A DNA stretch of 64,000 nucleotides. It comes from Parasphingopyxis lamellibrachiae. GTDB lineage: Bacteria > Pseudomonadota > Alphaproteobacteria > Sphingomonadales > Sphingomonadaceae. The stretch spans positions 1,473,763 to 1,537,762 of the forward strand of contig NZ_QRDP01000004.1 in NCBI RefSeq assembly GCF_003385775.1, in the 5' to 3' direction. This document shows positions 27,033 to 36,348 of this stretch, in pieces. The notes under the pieces are model-generated. The model saw nothing but the letters and a program-made list of their open reading frames with translations, was not told the DNA's origin and ran no database searches. The translations under genes were made by a program, and so were the position numbers. The stretch's first letter is position 1. Each line of letters starts with the position of its first letter.

Positions 27033-28391
27033 TTAGACGACGCCGAAGGCCAGCATCGCATCGGCGACCTTCTTGAAGCCGGCGATGTTCGCGCCTTTGA
27101 CATAATTGACATAATTATCGCCCTCTCCGCCGCCATATTGCGCGCATTGGGCGTGGATATCCGTCATGATATCCTGCAGCAGATCGCCGAGCCGGTCGGT
27201 GTTCCAGGACACCCGCTCGGAATTCTGGCTCATCTCGAGACCGGAAACCGCAACGCCGCCGGCATTGGCCGCCTTGCCCGGCGCATACATGATATGCGCG
27301 TCGTGGAAGATATCCACGCCTTCCAGCGTGGTCGGCATGTTCGCGCCTTCGGAAACCGCGATCACGCCGTTGTCGACAAGCGTCTTCGCCTCTTCGCCGT
27401 TCAGTTCGTTCTGGGTCGCACAGGGCAGCGCCAGATCGCATGCCACACCCCAGGGGCGCGCGCCTTCATGGAAAGAGGCATTCGGGAACGTGTCGGCATA
27501 TTCGCTGATCCGGCCGCGGCGATGGGTTTTGTGCTCCTTGACCCAGTCGATCTTCTCCTGGTCGATACCGTCGGGATCGTGAATGAACCCGCCGCTGTCA
27601 GAAAGGGTCAGCACCTTGCCGCCCAGCTGGGCGATCTTTTCCGCGGCATGGGTCGCGACATTGCCTGAGCCCGAAATCACCGCCGTCTTGCCTTCGACAT
27701 CCTGCCCCTGATGCTTGAGCATGTTCTGGAGGAAGATCACCGCGCCATAGCCGGTCGCTTCGGGCCGCATGGCAGAGCCGCCATATTCGCGGGCCTTGCC
27801 AGTGAGGACGCCCTCCCAGCGATTGGTGATCCGTTTATACTGGCCGAACATATAGCCGATCTCGCGCCCGCCCACGCCGATATCGCCGGCCGGCACATCC
27901 GTGTCCGGGCCGATATGGCGATAGAGTTCGGTCATGAAGGACTGGCAGAATCGCATCACTTCGCTGTCCGACTTGCCCTTGGGATTGAAGTTGGATCCTC
28001 CCTTGCCGCCGCCCATGGGCAGGCCGGTCAGAGAATTCTTGAAAGTCTGCTCGAAAGCGAGGAATTTGAGCACGCTTTCTGTAACCGAAGGGTGGAAGCG
28101 GATCCCGCCCTTATAGGGGCCGATCGCATTGTTGTTCTGGACGCGCCACCCGCGCTGGACCCGGATGCAGTGATTATCGTCTTCCCAGCAGACCCGGAAA
28201 GAGACAACCCGGTCGGGCTCGGCGATCCGGCGCAGAATCTGCGCCTCGTGATATTCTTCCTTGTCTTCGATGAATTCGAAAATGTCCTGCGCGACTTCGC
28301 GAACCGCCTGGATGAACTCCACCTGCCCCGGATTGCGCTTCTCGACGCCAGCCATGAAGCCTTCAAGATCTACATGATCGCCAACTGCCAT
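27033..28391 (-). CDS. gdhA: NADP-specific glutamate dehydrogenase
   Basis: A 452-residue enzyme that aminates 2-oxoglutarate with ammonia and NADPH. Seen are the substrate-binding KGGIRFHPSVTESVLKFLAF, GLPMGGGKGGSNFNPKGKSD with the catalytic Lys, the PAGDIGVGGREIGYMFGQYK segment and the Rossmann motif VISGSGNVATHAAEK. Length and the FAFEQTFKNSLTGL context fit the hexameric GDH family (about 450 residues). It occupies the gap between adk and rpsM where other alphaproteobacteria have contiguous ribosomal genes. Its product glutamate is the substrate of the nearby RimK, an attractive but unproven link. Confidence 0.96.
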   Translation of the reverse strand: MAVGDHVDLEGFMAGVEKRNPGQVEFIQAVREVAQDIFEFIEDKEEYHEAQILRRIAEPDRVVSFRVCWEDDNHCIRVQRGWRVQNNNAIGPYKGGIRFHPSVTESVLKFLAFEQTFKNSLTGLPMGGGKGGSNFNPKGKSDSEVMRFCQSFMTELYRHIGPDTDVPAGDIGVGGREIGYMFGQYKRITNRWEGVLTGKAREYGGSAMRPEATGYGAVIFLQNMLKHQGQDVEGKTAVISGSGNVATHAAEKIAQLGGKVLTLSDSGGFIHDPDGIDQEKIDWVKEHKTHRRGRISEYADTFPNASFHEGARPWGVACDLALPCATQNELNGEEAKTLVDNGVIAVSEGANMPTTLEGVDIFHDAHIMYAPGKAANAGGVAVSGLEMSQNSERVSWNTDRLGDLLQDIMTDIHAQCAQYGGGEGDNYVNYVKGANIAGFKKVADAMLAFGVV

Positions 28392-28489
28392 AATCTCTTC
28401 CCCCGTTAAAATACCAAGCGCGCCCCGCCGGACGATTCGAGCCCGGTTCGGAAATCAGTGTAGCAGACCCGAATGGCGTGACCAGCTCA

Positions 28490-29008
28490 TCAATCGCTCG
28501 GGAAAAGCGCGGTAAGCCGTTCCAGCTGTTCGCGAACGACACCATCCACGACCGGGGCCAGTTCTTCGCGATCAAACTGCATATGCCCTCCCACCGAATA
28601 GGTCTGGGTGACACGGGTCCCCCCTTCGATCTCGTCAAGCTGCCAGGTCAGAACGCCGGCCAGCCCTTCGCCCTGCAGAGGGCCGAGCGCGCCCGACAGC
28701 CGCAGTGTCCGGTTCGGTTGCACCATCACCACGCGCATATGCTCTGCACTGCCGCCGTCGCCATTGCTCTCGCAGAAACAACCCCCGGCGACCGGATCGA
28801 GCGAAAAGCCGGAGGCATCGCCAAACCAGCTATGGTTCGGGTTCCAATAGAGCACCGGATTGATCAGGGCCGCCCAGACATCTGCCGGCCGGGCCGATAC
28901 GGCGGCGCTGTTGGTTGCAGTGAACCCGGTGTCCGACAGCGTCACTTCGGCGGGCGATGGCGCCGCAACGACGTACGCCGCCAGGATCACACTCACTCGG
29001 ACGGTCAT
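28490..29008 (-). CDS. SRPBCC-family protein with signal peptide
   Basis: A 172-residue protein: residues 1-20 (RVSVILAAYVVAAPSPAE) form a probable signal peptide, followed by a START/Bet v1-type ligand-binding fold seen in NPVLYWNPNHSWFGDAS, GGTRVTQTYSVGGHM and the usual AHSA1-like pattern. Two adjacent Cys-containing residues (GGCFCES) could form a disulfide. Exported SRPBCC domains bind hydrophobic ligands or act in lipid metabolism; no ligand can be named. It lies upstream of gdhA on the same strand, with about 100 bases between them. Confidence 0.75.
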   Translation of the reverse strand: MTVRVSVILAAYVVAAPSPAEVTLSDTGFTATNSAAVSARPADVWAALINPVLYWNPNHSWFGDASGFSLDPVAGGCFCESNGDGGSAEHMRVVMVQPNRTLRLSGALGPLQGEGLAGVLTWQLDEIEGGTRVTQTYSVGGHMQFDREELAPVVDGVVREQLERLTALFPSD

Positions 29009-29093
29009 CGCTTCCCCCTCGCTAGGAAAGGGTAAGCATAGCGAAGATTTTCAATTGTGCGAGGGCCGGCGCACGGCCCCGGTCCGACAGGGC

Positions 29094-29744
29094 TCAACCC
29101 GCGTCGAGAACCGCATCGATCGAATCGCTGACCGCTTCGATATCCGCCATGCCATCGACCCGGCGGACAAGGCCCTTCGGCTCGTAGTGCGGGATGATCG
29201 GCGCGGTCTTGGTGCGATACTCTTCCATCCGGGTGCGCACCGTTTCGGCATTGTCGTCCGGGCGCCGCTTGAATTCGGTCGAGCCGCATTCATCGCAAAC
29301 GCCGGCAACCTTGGGCAGCTTGAACGTGTCGTGATAGCCTTCGCCGCACTTGGCGCAGGTGAAGCGGCCGGTGATCCGCTCGACCAGCGCATCCTCGTCT
29401 ACGACAAGTTCAACAACATGATCGAGTTTCATGCCCTTTTCGGCGAGCAGCGCGTCCAGCGAATGCGCCTGCGCCTCGGTGCGCGGATAGCCATCAAGGA
29501 TGAAACCCTGCTTCACATCGTCCGCATCGAGCCGGTCGGAGAGGATGCCGGTGACGATTTCGTCGGAAACGAGATCGCCGCGCGCCATAACGTCTTTCGC
29601 CTTGAGGCCGATCGGAGTCTCCGCAGCCACGGCGGCGCGAAGCATATCGCCGGTGGAAAGTTGGACCATGCCGCGCTCGTCTTCGAGCTTGGACGCTTGG
29701 GTGCCTTTACCCGCACCAGGCGGGCCCAACAAAATTATATTCAC
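29094..29744 (-). CDS. adk: Adenylate kinase
   Basis: A 216-residue enzyme that interconverts AMP, ADP and ATP. The P-loop GPPGAGKGTQ is at residues 7-16, the FILDGYPRTEAQ motif follows, and the LID carries a zinc site made of Cys130, Cys133, Cys150 and Cys153. Zinc-lid adenylate kinases are common in this group. It overlaps secY by four bases (ATGA), the standard secY-adk order. The expected next gene rpsM is displaced by 5.6 kb. Confidence 0.97.
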   Translation of the reverse strand: MNIILLGPPGAGKGTQASKLEDERGMVQLSTGDMLRAAVAAETPIGLKAKDVMARGDLVSDEIVTGILSDRLDADDVKQGFILDGYPRTEAQAHSLDALLAEKGMKLDHVVELVVDEDALVERITGRFTCAKCGEGYHDTFKLPKVAGVCDECGSTEFKRRPDDNAETVRTRMEEYRTKTAPIIPHYEPKGLVRRVDGMADIEAVSDSIDAVLDAG

Positions 29745-31132
29745 CGACGCTGTCCCCCGCCCTTCAGTTTCGCCTTCTTGATCAGGTCACCATATTGGTG
29801 CGCAAGCAAGTGGCTCTGGATCTGACTGACAGTATCAATGGTGACGTTGACGACAATAAGCAAACTGGTTCCGCCAAGCACAAAGGCCTGGATGCCGACC
29901 TGGGTCGAGAGGAATTCCGGAATCAGGCAGATGGTAACCAGATAGATTGCGCCAACCACAGTGATTCGGGTCAGTACATAATCGAGATATTCCGCAGTCC
30001 GTTCACCCGGGCGGATGCCCGGAACGAAGCCGCCATAGCGTTTCAGATTGTCCGCGGTTTCTTCGGGGTTGAACACAACCGCCGTGTAGAAGAAGCAGAA
30101 AAAGGCGATAAGGCTGGCATAAAGCAGCAGATAGAGCGAACCGCCGCGGCCCAGCGCGTTGGTGATCGTCAGCAGAAGCTCGTTGCCCGTGCCGCTCGTA
30201 TCGGTGACCCCGCCCGACATGAACTGCGCCACGGTCAGCGGCATCAGCAGCAGCGATGACGCGAAGATCGGCGGGATAACGCCGGCCGTATTGATCTTGA
30301 GCGGGAGATGCGATTTCTCCTGCGTCATGCCGCCGCGCTGCTGGGCGCGCTTCGGATACTGGATCAGAACGCGGCGCTGGGCGCGTTCCATAAAGCAGAT
30401 GCCGAAAATCAGGCCGATGAAGAGAAGCAGGAAACCAACGACATAGCCGGTGGGGATCGCGCCAGTCTGGCCCGATGCGAACAGCTGTATCAGTTCGGTC
30501 GGCATCTGGGCGACAATGCCCGCCATGATGATCAGCGAAATACCGTTGCCGATGCCACGCGACGTGATCTGCTCGCCAAGCCACATCAGGAACATCGTAC
30601 CGCCGACAAGGCTGACCACGGCGCCGAGGCGGAACAGCATCATGCTGTCGCTGACAACCACCTGGACGCCCTGGGCCGCGCCCATGGTTTCCAGACCGAC
30701 GACGAGGAAATAACCCTGAACGATAGTCAGACCGACGGTGCCGTAGCGCGTATACTGGTTGAGCTTCTTGCGCCCGCTTTCGCCTTCCTTCTTGATCGCG
30801 TTGAGCGTGGGGGAAAGCGCTGCGGCCATCTGTACGACGATCGACGCGGTAATATAGGGCATGATGCCGAGCGCGATGATGCTCATCCGCTCCAGCGAAC
30901 CGCCCGAGAATGTGTTGAAGACATTGAGAATACCGCCGCCGCCGGTGTTATCCTGCATAGTCGAAACGACTTGCTGGAGGGCAACGGGATCGATGCCCGG
31001 CAGCGGCACGAAGCTGAGCAGCCGGAAAATAATCAGCGCACCAAGGGTGAACCAGATCCGCTGGCGTAGCTCCGTAGCCTGGGCGAATTTTCCCAGATTG
31101 AGCCCTGCTCCGGCATTGGCGTTGCTTGCCAT
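29741..31132 (-). CDS. secY: Preprotein translocase subunit SecY
   Basis: A 463-residue inner-membrane protein with ten transmembrane helices. Landmarks are the first helix around RIWFTLGALIIFRLLSFVPL with PGIDP, the plug region, and the conserved cytoplasmic loops with YPKRAQQR and KRYGGFVPGIRPG. SecY forms the protein-conducting channel with SecE and SecG. It is downstream of rplO after a 176-base gap that contains a REP-like repeat, and it overlaps adk. Confidence 0.97.
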   Translation of the reverse strand: MASNANAGAGLNLGKFAQATELRQRIWFTLGALIIFRLLSFVPLPGIDPVALQQVVSTMQDNTGGGGILNVFNTFSGGSLERMSIIALGIMPYITASIVVQMAAALSPTLNAIKKEGESGRKKLNQYTRYGTVGLTIVQGYFLVVGLETMGAAQGVQVVVSDSMMLFRLGAVVSLVGGTMFLMWLGEQITSRGIGNGISLIIMAGIVAQMPTELIQLFASGQTGAIPTGYVVGFLLLFIGLIFGICFMERAQRRVLIQYPKRAQQRGGMTQEKSHLPLKINTAGVIPPIFASSLLLMPLTVAQFMSGGVTDTSGTGNELLLTITNALGRGGSLYLLLYASLIAFFCFFYTAVVFNPEETADNLKRYGGFVPGIRPGERTAEYLDYVLTRITVVGAIYLVTICLIPEFLSTQVGIQAFVLGGTSLLIVVNVTIDTVSQIQSHLLAHQYGDLIKKAKLKGGGQRR

Positions 31133-31217
31133 CGTCTATCCCATCCCCGATCCGCGAAGACCGTTATATCGGAACGGGAGTGCCAAACAGCAAGGCCCGC
31201 TCGATTGTTACTTCAAC

Positions 31218-31302
31218 CGTCATCCCGGCATAGATCCGGAAACCAGGGCCATAGACAATATCGCACGCCGCCCTGGACCCCCGGCTCAGCTCCGGGGTGA
31301 CG
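31218..31302. repeat. REP-like palindromic element between secY and rplO
   Basis: CGTCATCCCGG at 31218-31228 and CCGGGGTGACG at 31292-31302 are inverted with one wobble pair. Inside them CCAGGGC (31243-31249) and GCCCTGG (31270-31276) also pair. The CGTCAnCCCGG core resembles the dispersed intergenic repeats common in sphingomonad genomes. It lies in the spc operon, where such insertions are unusual. Confidence 0.6.
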
Positions 31303-31308
31303 ATGGAA

Positions 31309-31848
31309 CTATTTCTTCGCCTTGGCTGCCTTTTTGGTTTCGGTCTTTTCAGCCTTGGCTGCTTTCACCTCGACATTGGTCGGAGCCAGCATTTCAATTT
31401 TGCCGCCAGACTTTTCGACAGCTTCGACCGCGCCCTTGGAGGCACCGGCTACGGCGAAATTCGCCTTGGCCGAGATCTCGCCCTTGCCGAGCAGGCGCAC
31501 GCCGTCTTTCCCGCCGCGCACAAGGCCCGCCGCTTTCAGAGCAGCCTGGTCGACAGTTTTCTTGGCGTCGATCTTCTTCTCGTCGATGGCTTTCTGGACC
31601 GCGCCGACATTGACGATGGCATAGTCCTTGCCGAACGGATTGTTGAAGCCACGCTTCGGAAGACGCATGTGGAGCGGCATCTGGCCGCCCTCGAAACCCT
31701 TGATGGCTACGCCCGAGCGGCTTTTCTGGCCCTTGATGCCACGGCCGCCGGTCTTACCTTTGCCGGAACCGATACCGCGACCGACGCGGGTGCGCTCCTT
31801 GCGGGCGCCTTTATTGTCTCTGAGATCGTTGAGTTTCATTGTCTGCAC
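31309..31848 (-). CDS. rplO: 50S ribosomal protein L15
   Basis: A 179-residue protein with [37 protein letters not shown] and [20 protein letters not shown]. It is about thirty residues longer than the Escherichia coli protein because of an Ala/Lys-rich tail ([19 protein letters not shown]). L15 is a late-assembling protein of the 50S core. It follows rpmD; the large gap to secY holds a repeat. Confidence 0.97.
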   Translation of the reverse strand: MQTMKLNDLRDNKGARKERTRVGRGIGSGKGKTGGRGIKGQKSRSGVAIKGFEGGQMPLHMRLPKRGFNNPFGKDYAIVNVGAVQKAIDEKKIDAKKTVDQAALKAAGLVRGGKDGVRLLGKGEISAKANFAVAGASKGAVEAVEKSGGKIEMLAPTNVEVKAAKAEKTETKKAAKAKK

Positions 31849-31895
31849 TCGCTTTCGCTTGGTTCGCGCTATCGCCTCCGGGCGGAGGCGTGTGT

Positions 31896-32090
31896 TTAGC
31901 TGTCCTGAATTTCGACCATATGCTGAACCTTGCTGATCATGCCGCGCACAGCGGGCGTGTCTTCGCGTTCAACCGTCTTGTTCATCTTGTTAAGGCCAAG
32001 GCCGATCAACGTTGCGCGCTGATCCGGCTTGCGGCGGATCGGCGACCCGACCTGCTTGATTTTGATCGTATTTTTTTTCGCTGCAGCCAT
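31896..32090 (-). CDS. rpmD: 50S ribosomal protein L30
   Basis: A 64-residue protein with [20 protein letters not shown] and [20 protein letters not shown], the L30 signature. It is a small globular protein on the 50S surface. The start at 32090 follows rpsE by five bases and it precedes rplO in the canonical spc order. Confidence 0.95.
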   Translation of the reverse strand: MAAAKKNTIKIKQVGSPIRRKPDQRATLIGLGLNKMNKTVEREDTPAVRGMISKVQHMVEIQDS

Positions 32091-32095
32091 GTTCG

Positions 32096-33025
32096 TTACT
32101 CCGTAACCGCCTCGGCTTCTGCCTTGGCTTCTTCGGCACCGACATCACCGCGACGTTGAACCAGCTCGGCAATTTTCATGCCGCGCCGTGCCGCAACCGA
32201 TTTCGGGCTCGACTGATCCTTGAGCGCCTCGAAGGTCGCCCGGATCATGTTGTAAGGATTGGACGTGCCGACCGACTTGGTCACAACGTCAGCAACGCCG
32301 AGGCTTTCAAACACTGCACGCATCGGACCACCGGCAATGATGCCGGTACCCGGAGGCGCCGAACGCACGGTGACATTGCCCGCACCGAACCGGCCCTGGC
32401 CGTCATGATGCAGTGTGCGGCCGTCACGCAGAGGAACCCGCATCATGGCCTTTTTGGCAGCAGCCGTCGCTTTCTGAATGGCTTCAGGCACTTCGCGCGC
32501 CTTACCGTGACCGAAACCGGCGCGGCCCTTGCCGTCACCGACAATCATCAGCGCGGCGAAACCGAACCGCTTACCGCCTTTAACCGTTTTCGAGACGCGG
32601 TTGATATGGACGAGCTTCTCGACCAGATCTTCGCCATCATCGTCGCGGCGATTGTCACGACCGCCACGACCGCGGCCGCCGCCACGATTGTTGCCGCCGC
32701 GATTGTTGCCGCCACCGCGACCGCCCCGTGGGGGACGCGCTTTGGCCTGCGGTTCCGCAGCAGGTGGGGTTACCGTCTCGGTGGTGGCGTCTTCTGCCAG
32801 CTGCTTTTCAGCAACCACCGGTTCCGGAACATCGGTCTTCTCGGCTGCGGCTTCCGCTGAAGGCGTTTCCTCGGCGGGAGCAGCTTCCTTTTTCGCAGCC
32901 GGCTCTTCCTTCTTCGCAGCAGCCTTTTTAGGCGCAGCTTTCTTGGCAGCGGGCTTTTTCGCTTCGGTTTCTTCGGCTTTCGCCTCTTCCGGTGCGGCTT
33001 CTGTCTTCTTGTCGTCAGCCATCAT
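32096..33025 (-). CDS. rpsE: 30S ribosomal protein S5 with long N-terminal A/K/E-rich and RGG extension
   Basis: A 309-residue S5; the normal protein has about 165-240 residues. The S5 core starts near residue 133 ([59 protein letters not shown]). Residues 1-98 are built of Ala, Lys, Glu and Pro, with AAKK/APKK repeats at 22-47 that recall histone H1-like tails, and residues 99-128 are Gly/Arg-rich ([20 protein letters not shown]). The extension should be disordered and RNA-binding. S5 shapes decoding fidelity and the mRNA entry channel. The two adjacent ATGs at 33025 and 33022 are preceded by GGAG. The core itself is intact. Confidence 0.95.
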   Translation of the reverse strand: MMADDKKTEAAPEEAKAEETEAKKPAAKKAAPKKAAAKKEEPAAKKEAAPAEETPSAEAAAEKTDVPEPVVAEKQLAEDATTETVTPPAAEPQAKARPPRGGRGGGNNRGGNNRGGGRGRGGRDNRRDDDGEDLVEKLVHINRVSKTVKGGKRFGFAALMIVGDGKGRAGFGHGKAREVPEAIQKATAAAKKAMMRVPLRDGRTLHHDGQGRFGAGNVTVRSAPPGTGIIAGGPMRAVFESLGVADVVTKSVGTSNPYNMIRATFEALKDQSSPKSVAARRGMKIAELVQRRGDVGAEEAKAEAEAVTE

Positions 33026-33381
33026 TAAAACTCCAGTCCGCCATCGCGGGCGGCATCGGCGAGCGCCTTGACGCGCCCGTGAAACAGAAAGGCGCCCCGA
33101 TCGAACACGACCTGCTTGACGCCGGCTTTGACAGCACGTTCGGCAACCCGCTTGCCAACATCCGCAGCTGCGGAAACGTTAGCGCCGGAATTGCCCTTAT
33201 AGTCCGTGTCGAGCGTCGAGGCCGCGGCAACAGTCGTGCCAGCCTTGTCGTCGATGACCTGCGCATAGATATGCCGGCCCGAACGGTGAATGGAGAGACG
33301 GGGACGACCGCCAGCCTTGCGGCGGAGCGCCACGCGAACGCGCTGACGGCGTTTTTCGAAAGGAGTAAGGCGTTTTGACAT
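33025..33381 (-). CDS. rplR: 50S ribosomal protein L18
   Basis: A 118-residue protein with [37 protein letters not shown] and the C-terminal [21 protein letters not shown]18 binds 5S rRNA with L5. Its stop shares one base with the rpsE start (TAATG), so translation is coupled. Confidence 0.97.
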   Translation of the reverse strand: MSKRLTPFEKRRQRVRVALRRKAGGRPRLSIHRSGRHIYAQVIDDKAGTTVAAASTLDTDYKGNSGANVSAAADVGKRVAERAVKAGVKQVVFDRGAFLFHGRVKALADAARDGGLEF

Positions 33382-33384
33382 GGC

Positions 33385-33918
33385 TTACTTCTTCTTTCCT
33401 TCTTTGCGGAAAACATATTCCCCGCGATATTTGATGCCCTTGCCCTTATAGGGTTCGGGTTTCCGCCATGCGCGGATTTCTGCAGCGACCTGACCGACTT
33501 TCTGCTTGTCGATACCGCTGATCTCGATCGTCGTCTGATCCGGCGTCTTGATTTCGATGCCCTCGGGAATCGCATAATTAACATCATGGCTGAAACCGAG
33601 CTGCAGCTTCAGGGTCTTGCCCTGCATCTGCGCGCGATAACCAACGCCGGTGATCTCGAGCACCTTGGTGTAACCCTCGGAGACACCTTCGATCAGATTG
33701 GCAACGAACGTCCGCTGCATGCCCCAATAGGCGCGTGCTCGCTTCGTGTCGTTGGCTGGCTTGACGAGGATCGAACCGTCTTCAATCTCATAGGAGATAT
33801 CGTCGATCAGCGTCATCGTCAGCGTGCCTTTGCTGCCTTTGGCGCTCAGTTCGCTGCCTTTGATTTCGGCCGTTACCCCATCGGGGATTGCGACCGGCTG
33901 TTTACCGATACGGCTCAT
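33385..33918 (-). CDS. rplF: 50S ribosomal protein L6
   Basis: A 177-residue protein with [14 protein letters not shown] at the start and [20 protein letters not shown] and [19 protein letters not shown] in the C-terminal half, the two repeated domains of L6. It binds the sarcin-ricin region of 23S rRNA. The ATG at 33918 is chosen as the family start; the frame is open further upstream only through rpsH shadow sequence. Confidence 0.97.
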   Translation of the reverse strand: MSRIGKQPVAIPDGVTAEIKGSELSAKGSKGTLTMTLIDDISYEIEDGSILVKPANDTKRARAYWGMQRTFVANLIEGVSEGYTKVLEITGVGYRAQMQGKTLKLQLGFSHDVNYAIPEGIEIKTPDQTTIEISGIDKQKVGQVAAEIRAWRKPEPYKGKGIKYRGEYVFRKEGKKK

Positions 33919-33919
33919 C

Positions 33920-34315
33920 CTAGAACACCTCCGCCAGCACTTCGCCGCCGACATTCTGCTCGCGTGCTTCCGCATCGGAAAGCACGCCGCGTGGTGTCGA
34001 GACGATGGTGATGCCAAGGCCGTTGCGCACACGCGGCAGATCCTTCGATCCGCTGTAAACGCGGCGGCCCGGGGTCGAGACGCGCGCTACGTGCTGAATG
34101 GCCGGCTGGCCTTCGAAATATTTGAGCTCGATGCGCAGGCCTTTATGCTTGCCGAGCTCTTCCTCCGTGTAGCCGCGAATAAAGCCTTCACGCTGCAATA
34201 CTTCGAGTACGCGCGCGCGCAGGGTGGAAGCCGGGCTCATCACAGAGTCCTTCTTCGCCTGCTGGCCATTGCGGATGCGGGTGAGCATATCACCCAGGGG
34301 ATCGGTCATAGACAT
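33920..34315 (-). CDS. rpsH: 30S ribosomal protein S8
   Basis: A 131-residue protein with [20 protein letters not shown] and the C-terminal [19 protein letters not shown], canonical S8. It binds the central domain of 16S rRNA and in many bacteria autoregulates the spc operon by binding the rplE region. The stop and the rplF start are adjacent. Confidence 0.98.
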   Translation of the reverse strand: MSMTDPLGDMLTRIRNGQQAKKDSVMSPASTLRARVLEVLQREGFIRGYTEEELGKHKGLRIELKYFEGQPAIQHVARVSTPGRRVYSGSKDLPRVRNGLGITIVSTPRGVLSDAEAREQNVGGEVLAEVF

Positions 34316-34325
34316 TGCGTTACCC

Positions 34326-34631
34326 CTACCAGCTCGACTTCGTCACACCGGGAATCATGCCCTTATTGGCCAGATCCCGAAGCGCGATGCGCGAGAGTTT
34401 GAATTTACGATAATAGCCGCGCGGACGCCCGGACAGCTCGCACCGGTTACGGATACGGGTCGGGTTCGCGTTGCGCGGAATTTCCGCCATTTTGAGGCGC
34501 GCAATCAGTCGCTCGCCATCGTCGAGTGACTTGTCGTTCGCCGTTGCTTTAAGCTTGGCGTATTTGGCCGCAAATTTCTTGGCCATACGCTTGCGCTTCT
34601 CATTCCGCTTGATGGAACTCAGTTTCGCCAT
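34326..34631 (-). CDS. rpsN: 30S ribosomal protein S14
   Basis: A 101-residue S14 of the long, zinc-free type: there is no Cys-x2-Cys motif, and the C-terminus reads [19 protein letters not shown] with the [20 protein letters not shown] ending. S14 lies in the 30S head next to S3 and S10. It sits between rplE and rpsH as expected. Confidence 0.98.
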   Translation of the reverse strand: MAKLSSIKRNEKRKRMAKKFAAKYAKLKATANDKSLDDGERLIARLKMAEIPRNANPTRIRNRCELSGRPRGYYRKFKLSRIALRDLANKGMIPGVTKSSW

Positions 34632-34671
34632 GACTTAAGTTCTCGCTCCTTGTTGCGAGAAGGGAACGGGC

Positions 34672-35265
34672 TTACGCCGCTGCCTTCTGCTCTTCGTTCT
34701 CGGTTTCGTCGGCTTCCGGCGGGAAGGGGAAATTGAACAGCCGGAGCAGTTCGCGCGCCTCTTCGTCGGTCGTAGCCGTCGTCGTAACAATTACATCCAT
34801 GCCGCGTACTTCGTCGACATCGTCATATTTGATCTCGGGGAATACCATCTGTTCCTTGAGACCCATTGCGAAGTTCCCGCGTCCGTCGAAGCTTTTCGGG
34901 TTCAGGCCCCGGAAATCCCGAATACGCGGCATCGCAATAGTGGTCAGCCGGTCAACAAATTCGAACATGCGATCGCCGCGCAGCGTTACCTTGCAGCCGA
35001 TCGGCATGCCTTCGCGCAGCTTGAAGCTGGCGATGGACTGCTTGGCGATGGTGATAACCGGCTTCTGGCCGGCAATCTTTTCCATCTCCGCCGCAGCCTT
35101 TTGCACGCGCTTCTTGTCGTCCACGGCCTTGCCGACACCCATGTTGATGACGACTTTTTCAATCCGCGGCACCTGCATGTGATTTTTGTAGCCGAACTTT
35201 TCGGTCATCGCCTTGACGATGCGATCCTTATAGTCGGCGCGTAGACGTGGTGCGTAATCAGCCAT
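34672..35265 (-). CDS. rplE: 50S ribosomal protein L5
   Basis: A 197-residue protein with [37 protein letters not shown] and the [20 protein letters not shown] region. L5 binds 5S rRNA and contacts the P-site tRNA. The ATG at 35265 overlaps the end of rplX by eight bases. The short C-terminal tail is acidic and alanine-rich. Confidence 0.97.
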   Translation of the reverse strand: MADYAPRLRADYKDRIVKAMTEKFGYKNHMQVPRIEKVVINMGVGKAVDDKKRVQKAAAEMEKIAGQKPVITIAKQSIASFKLREGMPIGCKVTLRGDRMFEFVDRLTTIAMPRIRDFRGLNPKSFDGRGNFAMGLKEQMVFPEIKYDDVDEVRGMDVIVTTTATTDEEARELLRLFNFPFPPEADETENEEQKAAA

Positions 35266-35578
35266 CGATCGTCTCCCCGGAGCGCGCTGCAACGCGAACC
35301 TTTTTGCCATCCTTGTTGGTTTCCATGCGGACCCGGGTCGGCTTGCCGGTTTTCGGATCCTCGAGCGCGACGTTCGAGACGTGCAGCGGTGCTTCGCTGC
35401 GCTCGATGCCGCCTTGCGGGTTTTGCTGGGTCGGCTTGCGGTGACGGACGGCGATATTCGCGCCTTCCACGACAACCTTGTCCACCTTCGGCAGAACCTT
35501 GGTTACCGTGCCGTGCGTGCCTTTGTTCTTGCCGGCCAGAATGACGACCTTGTCGCCCTTTTTGATTTTAGCGGCCAT
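35258..35578 (-). CDS. rplX: 50S ribosomal protein L24
   Basis: A 106-residue protein with the KOW motif [20 protein letters not shown] and [21 protein letters not shown]24 initiates 50S assembly by binding the 5' region of 23S rRNA. It overlaps rplE and starts two bases after rplN. Confidence 0.97.
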   Translation of the reverse strand: MAAKIKKGDKVVILAGKNKGTHGTVTKVLPKVDKVVVEGANIAVRHRKPTQQNPQGGIERSEAPLHVSNVALEDPKTGKPTRVRMETNKDGKKVRVAARSGETIDG

Positions 35579-35580
35579 GA

Positions 35581-35949
35581 CTAGAGAACCTCCGGTGCCA
35601 GGCTGACGATTTTCATGTGACGGGCGGCGCGCAGTTCGCGAACGACCGGGCCGAAGATACGCGTACCAATCGGCTCCTTGTTGGCGTTCACCAGAACAGC
35701 GGCGTTGCTGTCAAAACGGATCGTCGAGCCATCGGCGCGCTTCACATCCTTGCGAGTGCGCACGATCACAGCGCGATGGACATCGCCCTTCTTGACCTTG
35801 CCGCGCGGCGCAGCTTCCTTGATCGAGACGACGATAATGTCGCCCACGGTCGCGGTACGACGCTTCGAGCCGCCCAGCACCTTGATGCACTGGACGCGCT
35901 TGGCGCCGCTATTATCGGCGACGTCGAGAACTGACTGCATCTGGATCAT
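35581..35949 (-). CDS. rplN: 50S ribosomal protein L14
   Basis: A 122-residue protein with [39 protein letters not shown] and the ending [14 protein letters not shown], all canonical. L14 forms an intersubunit bridge with 16S rRNA and is the docking site of the silencing factor RsfS. It starts the rplN-rplX-rplE-rpsN segment. Confidence 0.98.
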   Translation of the reverse strand: MIQMQSVLDVADNSGAKRVQCIKVLGGSKRRTATVGDIIVVSIKEAAPRGKVKKGDVHRAVIVRTRKDVKRADGSTIRFDSNAAVLVNANKEPIGTRIFGPVVRELRAARHMKIVSLAPEVL

Positions 35950-36000
35950 CGATCCGTTCCTTCTTCCTCATCTCCGCCCGAAGCGGAGAAACCTCAAAAA

Positions 36001-36336
36001 TTACGCTTCGGTCTTTGCTTCCGGTTCGCGCGCCGCTTCCAGATCGACATCCTTGCTTTCCGCAATGTCTATCTTCTCAACATGCTTCGGCGCCTTGCTC
36101 ACATCGACCCGCCCGACGACCTTCCAGGTCTTGAGCTTCGAAATCGGCTTCGTTTCTTCGATCCGAACGGTTTCGCCGATCGCGAACTCGTTCTTTTCGT
36201 CATGGGCGTGATATTTCTTCGAACGCCGAATAATCTTGCCGTACAGAGGGTGCTTCACCTTCCGTTCGACTTTGACGACGATCGTCTTGTCGGTCTTGTC
36301 CGACACAATCATCCCGGTCAGCACGCGCTTGGGCAT
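36001..36336 (-). CDS. rpsQ: 30S ribosomal protein S17 with acidic C-terminal extension
   Basis: A 111-residue S17. The OB-fold core, residues 1-75, is normal ([40 protein letters not shown]). About 35 extra residues follow ([20 protein letters not shown] and an Ala/Glu-rich end), roughly a third more than the usual 80-90 residues. S17 binds the 5' domain of 16S rRNA. The extension is lineage-typical rather than a frame error because the frame continues cleanly to the stop. Confidence 0.96.
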   Translation of the reverse strand: MPKRVLTGMIVSDKTDKTIVVKVERKVKHPLYGKIIRRSKKYHAHDEKNEFAIGETVRIEETKPISKLKTWKVVGRVDVSKAPKHVEKIDIAESKDVDLEAAREPEAKTEA

Positions 36337-36348
36337 TGCAAAAACTCC

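Noticed and set aside
30308-31069. A 253-codon open frame on the plus strand
   Set aside because: It is a shadow of secY on the opposite strand and its product is a low-complexity, His/Asp-rich sequence without a family.
32640-32740. Tandem GCCGCCACGATTGTT-like repeats that could look like a small array
   Set aside because: They encode the RGG/NNRGG repeats of the S5 extension; the unit is short and in frame, with no spacers.
36001-36110. S17 tail as a frameshift artefact
   Set aside because: The frame is continuous, the codon use is like the core and the length ends at a normal stop before rplN.
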